Source: Boletus sp. NGJ
Taxonomy: Eukaryota; Basidiomycota; Agaricomycetes; Boletales; Boletaceae
Assembly (NCBI GenBank): GCA_019096195.1
Contig: JAGTXK010000196.1
Location: 124,001-188,000 of the forward strand
DNA: 64,000 nt
Direction: 5' to 3'
Positions within the stretch are counted from its first letter, which is position 1, and every line of letters starts with the position of its first letter. The notes beneath the pieces were generated by a model. That model was given only the letters and a program-made list of their open reading frames with translations. It was not told the origin of the DNA and did not search any database. Position numbers and translations under genes: made by a program. Of the stretch, positions 56,601 to 64,000 are shown piece after piece.

Positions 56601-57433
56601 AGTGCGCCCTTGTTCGAATGTCAATCGGCCAACTTGTGATGGATCTTTGGAGCTGATTAGTGTCTACCCAGACGTTCCCACTGGCACACTGCGATGTGGT
56701 CAAACCTGATGAATCTGATCCGTGGTGACGTAGGTAGACCCGGTCATGTCGTACGGAGTTGTATGCACTTTGAAAGGGCGGTGGGCGATGGAGGTGACCT
56801 GATCATCGGGGCTATTCATCTAGGCTTTCCGGGGGAAGCCACGATAGCCGGGCCGCATTTTGTCGATGGCATATACACGATTTCGAAGCACTTGCGAATC
56901 CGATGAGAACTCTTGTTATGGAACAGAAACTTGTCAGGTGGTGTCAAGCGTGAAACTGGCTGCCAGGCTTACCGTTCTAGTGGTCGCTCTTTTGCTGTAT
57001 CCCGCGTATTTTGTCCGCTGACATCGCTACTCACGGCGTTCAAACAAGTCAGTGTCACCAGAGTTCTCACACAACAAGCTCTAGTTCATCGTTTTAGATA
57101 GTCTTCGACCCTTGATTTCCTTCCTTGTTAGCCGTCCAAATCACAGCTCTCAACGGCCTGTGGCGTGAAGCGACAATGTTACACACTGCCTTGCAGACGT
57201 GGGTATAGTTTTCCCTGATCTGATATCGACCTGGCTGGTTATCGCGTGGTGTCCGCACCTACTCACCATCAGGAAACTCGTTCACACATTGTTCATAGAT
57301 ATAATGAGTGCAAGAGATCACCCTCCTCCGTCAGACGACAGTGTTATCATTCGTCACACTTGTGTTATTTAGTGAGTGCACATGGCCATCGAACATCTAG
57401 TAGGTCTCCCATGCTTCTGGGTTGGATCACTGA
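56601..57433. other. Intergenic region upstream of the halogenase
   Basis: No gene is supported over about 830 bases. This stretch holds the halogenase promoter. Short open frames at 56,694-56,906 and 56,913-57,101 have no recognisable content. Confidence 0.5.
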
Positions 57434-59574
<2,141 letters not shown>

Positions 59575-60344
59575 ATTGCCTCAATTAAGCACTTTGTGCA
59601 CCATGATCTCTTCTAACAATTGACCAAGGTCCCACCATCACATATATCGCATCTTTCCAGAACGACGTTCCCGCAGTGAATGGAAAGAAATCATGCGAGT
59701 GTGAGAGACATTCCGATGGATTGCACCAATGAATTGACAGGCCTGTCGCCATTGATGAGATCCGACAAACGATCACCAAGTTTATTCTCACTGCGATAGC
59801 CTGGGAGTAGTTCCCGACACCTCAATCACTATTATAATAGTGATTCTGATGAATGGCATTAAGGTTACGAAGCTTAATCGCTACTTCATTTGGAACTCGG
59901 GCCGACTCCTATCGCAGCTAAATACTGTATCAGGCAAGAATGAGAAGACGTTCCTTGTGGGCTTTCGTTCCGTGTTCGCAGCTGATGCGTGGACACACTT
60001 CCCAGCAGTGTGGCGGTGTAGAGAGGGGTCGCGGCAGATGCCGAGGCGGTGCCGGTATCGGAGTAGAGAGCGTCCTCCTCTGCTGGCGCGTGTCCGAAGC
60101 GTCGTCCGTCACTCTGACCTGTCTAGCAGGGCCATAGAGTTACAGCTCTCCTTTCACCGACGAAAAACTACTTACCCGATACCAAAAACCAACAGTGCTT
60201 GTCCGTCAGCTAGGCTGGGCTGCGTAGCTTCGCGCGGCCGACCCAGTTCGACTGGTGTCTTGCCGGACGTTCAGAAAATTTAGACACACTGGTGTCATTA
60301 AACCTTTGTTCATTTTGGGATCGTCCGGTTTCATACCATCATAG
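59575..60344. other. Halogenase 3' flank and spacer
   Basis: No gene is supported. A palindrome, tcactattataatagtga, lies at about 59,825-59,843. An open frame of about 147 codons (59,840-60,283) has no recognisable content. Confidence 0.45.
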
Positions 60345-60880
60345 CAGGTGGATGGCCTGATCCTTCATGGCCACCACGGATCGTTTGCACGGACTCGGAG
60401 TTGTAGAGCATTCGGAACATGTCTCTCAGCCGACCTTTTTTTTGCAGAAAGATGTGATGGAGTATGGAGCAGTTTTCCTTGCCGCTGGGCAGTGCGGCTT
60501 GGCTGTGGGTACTGGCTTGGAGACTATCGGAATTCCGACTGGTAGTGGAGAAGTCGACTACAGTGGGCAACACCTTGGCCGAGTCGATATGAATACTCGC
60601 AGGGCGGTCAGTAAGTATCATTCATTTCTGACTCTCAAAGTCATCTGACTAGTAACAGATAACCTTCCCTTTCTCCCGTTTCCTCCCACTGGCATGCACG
60701 AGCGTTGCAGGTCACCTCGATAAATATCACAAAGTTCTTGATCTTCAGCTCTTGACTTCAGCTGACTTTGCCACTTCGTATGGCATTTTGACGAAGAAAT
60801 GGACAATCTCGTCTCTCAACTAGATCAGCCATCCATCACCATGATATCTGACCACCTTGTTGTTGCCACACGGGTAGGCA
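60345..60880 (+). CDS. Possible spliced gene or gene remnant of unknown function
   Basis: I do not recognise this. After a tttttttttgcag acceptor at about 60,446 the plus strand reads KDVMEYGAVFLAAGQCGLAV, GTGLETIGIPTGSGEVDYSG and QHLGRVDMNTRRAVS, followed by a gtaagt donor. After a gcgttgcag acceptor near 60,712 it reads HLDKYHKVLDLQLLTSADFA, TSYGILTKKW. These two stretches have protein-like composition and correct splice signals. No start or end could be fixed, and the flanks on both sides are uninformative, so this may be the middle of a decayed gene. Confidence 0.35.
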
Positions 60881-63032
60881 TACTGAAGAGTGAAGTGGCT
60901 TTTGTCCCGTCTATTCCCGGAAATGTATTATGATCCTTTGAAGTACCCCACTGTCATTGACCAGACTGACAGGATGCTTCGCACCGGACACCTTTCCGCT
61001 GACTGTTTCCACATTTGTCTCCCATTCAAGTGAGATCACGTCAACAAATGCTGACATCGACAATTGCGTAGCTTCGACACGCGTACAGCGTGTTTTGATG
61101 AATCTTCAGTCACGTCCAACAGTAATCTTCGCGACAGATCGGCTCACTGCGGGCATCTTCTTCCTGGACCGAACGACAACTTCTTAGATCGTCAGCTTCT
61201 CATCCGACGAGGTTAGAAGGACCTAGTGTTTCACTGCCTCTTCTCTCGGTGGATATTACAACGATAGGGGTTGTGCATCACTCATCACATATAGTATGGT
61301 GCACAGTATTTTTTACCAGCTCTTATACCACTCTAAGATCTCCGTGGAATCAGGCATCGAGATATCACACATGATCCCTAGGATACGTGTAAACTGCGGA
61401 CCCGATCGTCTTCGCAACTGGGTTTGAGTGTCGAATCAATCTGATGTTCCTATGTTCACACGTCCCAATATCCAGATCCACTATAACCACAAGTCGCAAA
61501 ACCGCAGAAAACTTGTTTGGACCCCAAAATTTGCGGAGTCCGTGAATGACCTTGGCACATGGAATCAGGGTTAGGAGCCTGTGCACTCATGGAAGCCATC
61601 AGGCCGCAAGCGCCACTTGTTTGTTGGGTTCCTCGGAACACGCCAATTATTTTTACAAATCAGAGCTTCTGGTTTGCTGACGGAGACCTGTTCGCTGCGC
61701 GTTTCTGTTCTCAGCTCTTAGCTTTGCAGATATAGGCGAGGGAAATGGGCCTGTTTACTCCAACTAGGGATAGCTATCTCGTCTGTCGTCGTTCCGCGGA
61801 TCCCGAAGCCTGTCATGCTGATGACCTTGAGCGCGAACTGAGGATGGCAGAGTCAACTTCGAGTCATAGATTGTAATAATTATGGTTGTCCTCGCTGTGA
61901 GCGTAAATTCGAACGAGGTTATTACACTCGAGTTGATCTTTCCACTCTGAAAACATGTTGGACACGTCTCAGCCCAAACGAACGCATTGGTTTCTAACGA
62001 GACAGGACATAAGTCTTTTTATTGAAGGTGAAGTACAGACCTCAGAGTACGTTTGCAAAATCTTCTTGTGTGTTCCAGGTGTCGTCTTCCGTACAAAGAG
62101 TCGTCCCGAACATCCCACAGGCCTGATATTCGTTCATGTACTCCGGCAAGTTCCATTATTATCCGCGGAACGCTCGTGAGCGACGTTTGATGACGAGAAT
62201 ACAGGCTTAGCCAATTTACCCTTACCGCGACAAGGTCCGCTACAAAGAACGCGATCGCTGGTTGAAGAAAGAAAAACAGGTTGAAGCGATATCCTTATCC
62301 GAACCTCCGGAACGCTAGTTGTATGCATGACGTGATGGGGAGATTCTCTGATGTTGGATCAACTCAGACTGCACTTTCCCTTCCACGTTATATGGTCTTC
62401 TCGGGGCTCACACCAATCAAGGTCGGCCAGATGCCTGGGGTTTTCTTGGCAGTACTGCGGTTACCCTGCATGGTCGCTTCCGTTGCTTGGGCGTGCGGAA
62501 ATCTGAACAACTAAACATGACTCACTTGATCGACTGCAGCTTCCATTGGAAGATGGATGATTAGCTGTAAAGCAGAAACCAGCAGGTTAGAAGGATGCAT
62601 AAGTGGAAAAGACTCGGGATGAGGTGTATGTAACCTATACGGGAGCAACCACCAAAAGTCGGATACCTATGTGTTGGAGACTCAGATGGGATTCGGGACC
62701 CTAATCGAGCTGCTACTGATCGCGTGATGTGTGAAACAGGCAGACACAGTGACTCCAAGTGGGAGTTGCGAATGTGTCCGCGGCTCGCCTCGGATCCGGC
62801 AACTGGACCTTGTTAGACGATCAAGCTTTCATTCGCACCTCAATCCATCGGACAGACTAGTAGACATTGTCGCAGTCAACATCGTCCCGGAAACGTCGCG
62901 AACTCAAGGGACCTCATTAACGAAGCGTCCCACTGACAAAATTACAACTCTTGGTATGACAAGAATTTTGGTATGCTCACTGCACCAATGAATGCGGAAG
63001 AGGATCGCGACCTATATTACATACATTTTGCT
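60881..63032. other. About 2.1 kb without recognisable genes
   Basis: Several open frames of 60-90 codons exist on both strands, but none carries a motif, a convincing start or splice partners. I see no RNA gene or repeat shared with the rest of the window. Confidence 0.5.
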
Positions 63033-64000
63033 TCAGTTCTTTGTGTTACTCTCGGCGACTTTCGTCTTGATAGCATCGACGACGCCAGGCTCTGCGAGCG
63101 TGCTGAGATCACCAAGCTGATCACCCTCGCCAGCAACGATCTTGCGCATGATACGGCGCATGATCTAAATAAACTGTTGAATGGGTGCTCGATGGCGAGA
63201 ATGAAATAGCTCGCCTTTCCAGAGCGTGTCTTGGGAAGATCGCCAACAATGAAGACTTTTTTCGGTGCGGCGAAGGGTCCGATCACTTTGCGAACTTGAA
63301 GGACAAGCTCTTTGGAGAGAGCGGCTTCATCATTTGTATCATATGCGAATTCCCTAGATCAGCCCCAAATGAGTGCATGCGGCCGTGGGTGCCAGCAATA
63401 TACTCACGGTTTGAGAGTGACGAACGCGTACACCGCCTGACCAGTCAACTCATCGGCAGTGCCAATGACTGCGGTCTCGGCAACACCCTTGTGTAGGATG
63501 AGTGCGGATTCGATCTCAGCAGTCGAAAGACGATGCCCAGAAACGTTGATGACATCTATAATGACATCAACTCTTGCCAGCGACCTGGAAATACAATCAT
63601 CTCACCATCGATGCGACCCTTGATCCAGATATAACCATGTTCGTCACGTGCAGCGCCATCACCAGTGTAGAAAAACCCAGGGTAGGGCTGATTGAAAAGC
63701 TCGTCAGCACCTACATGGGTTTCTAGCTAGTAAACATACCTTCATGTAGGTCTCGAGGTATCTGTTATGGTCGTTCCACACTGAACGAGCAACAGAAGGC
63801 CAAGGGCGTTTAAGAACAAGGAGGCCTTCAACATTATTCCCCATCAACTCCTGTTGATTGGTGATTGAGAAATAAATCGGTAAATGCAATTAGTTTGACT
63901 CGCCTGTCCCGACACAGGATCAAGTATAACAGGTTCAATTCCAAAGAATGGAACAGTTGCTGACCCAGGTTTGGTCTCGATAGCTCCGGGGAAAGGCGTG
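63033..64000 (-). CDS. acs1: Acetyl-CoA synthetase (AMP-forming), C-terminal half; 5' part off the right edge
   Basis: The enzyme activates acetate with ATP and CoA to acetyl-CoA in cytosol and nucleus. From the right edge the minus strand reads [20 protein letters not shown] and [11 protein letters not shown], then [53 protein letters not shown] with the adenylate-forming YTGD motif, [27 protein letters not shown], and [19 protein letters not shown]. It continues [31 protein letters not shown] with the catalytic lysine, [20 protein letters not shown] and [20 protein letters not shown], and stops at 63033. Two of its introns (63851-63903 and 63165-63214) have GC-AG ends; the others are GT-AG. 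The frame is clean, so the gene looks functional. A broken copy of its 3' part is at 55 kb. Confidence 0.93.

Noticed and set aside
59840-60283. 147-codon plus-strand frame after the halogenase
   Set aside because: Arg- and Ser-rich, no motif and no splice partners; more likely chance.

Overview
The window is nuclear DNA of a filamentous basidiomycete, most likely an Agaricomycete (mushroom-forming fungus). The signs are genes cut by many 45-75 bp GT-AG introns, a Plavaka (CACTA-type) transposon, and several protein families that are expanded in Agaricomycetes: DUF6533 and DUF6534 membrane proteins, DUF6698 and a WD40 family. All identities come from reading conserved motifs by eye; no database was searched.

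Region 1 (1-9 kb) is a compact block of conserved single-copy genes. It holds a carnosine N-methyltransferase-like gene (cut by the left edge), ISY1 (splicing factor), CSN1 (COP9 signalosome subunit 1), an intron-containing tRNA-Ala(CGC), NOP53 (60S ribosome assembly) and a DUF6534 membrane protein. Spacing is tight and the first two genes share a 145 bp divergent promoter.

Region 2 (9-24 kb) is accessory. A 3.1 kb segment with a multi-pass membrane protein gene is duplicated in tandem, and the second copy carries an exact 145 bp internal inversion. It is followed by a decayed secreted GH3 beta-xylosidase whose predicted nucleophile Asp is Asn, and by a DUF6698 gene.

Region 3 (24-30 kb) holds DNA transposons: a nearly full-length Plavaka element with three CGA-to-TGA-type stops, and the C-terminal end of a Helitron helicase.

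Region 4 (30-53 kb) is a mosaic of duplications. DUF6533 membrane-protein genes (two apparently whole, two remnants) alternate with four copies of a WD40-propeller gene in both orientations. One WD40 copy reads as intact (50.5-52.8 kb). The copies carry shared flanks and a scrap of the GH3 gene, so pieces were copied as composite blocks.

Region 5 (53-64 kb) has an intact gene for an unrecognised acidic protein, a 3' scrap of an acetyl-CoA synthetase gene, a decayed aldehyde dehydrogenase gene, a complete 533-residue FAD-dependent halogenase of the basidiomycete natural-product type, about 3 kb with little recognisable content, and the 3' half of a complete-looking acetyl-CoA synthetase with two GC-AG introns. 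The halogenase is the clearest specialised-metabolism gene; no PKS, NRPS or terpene synthase is visible beside it.
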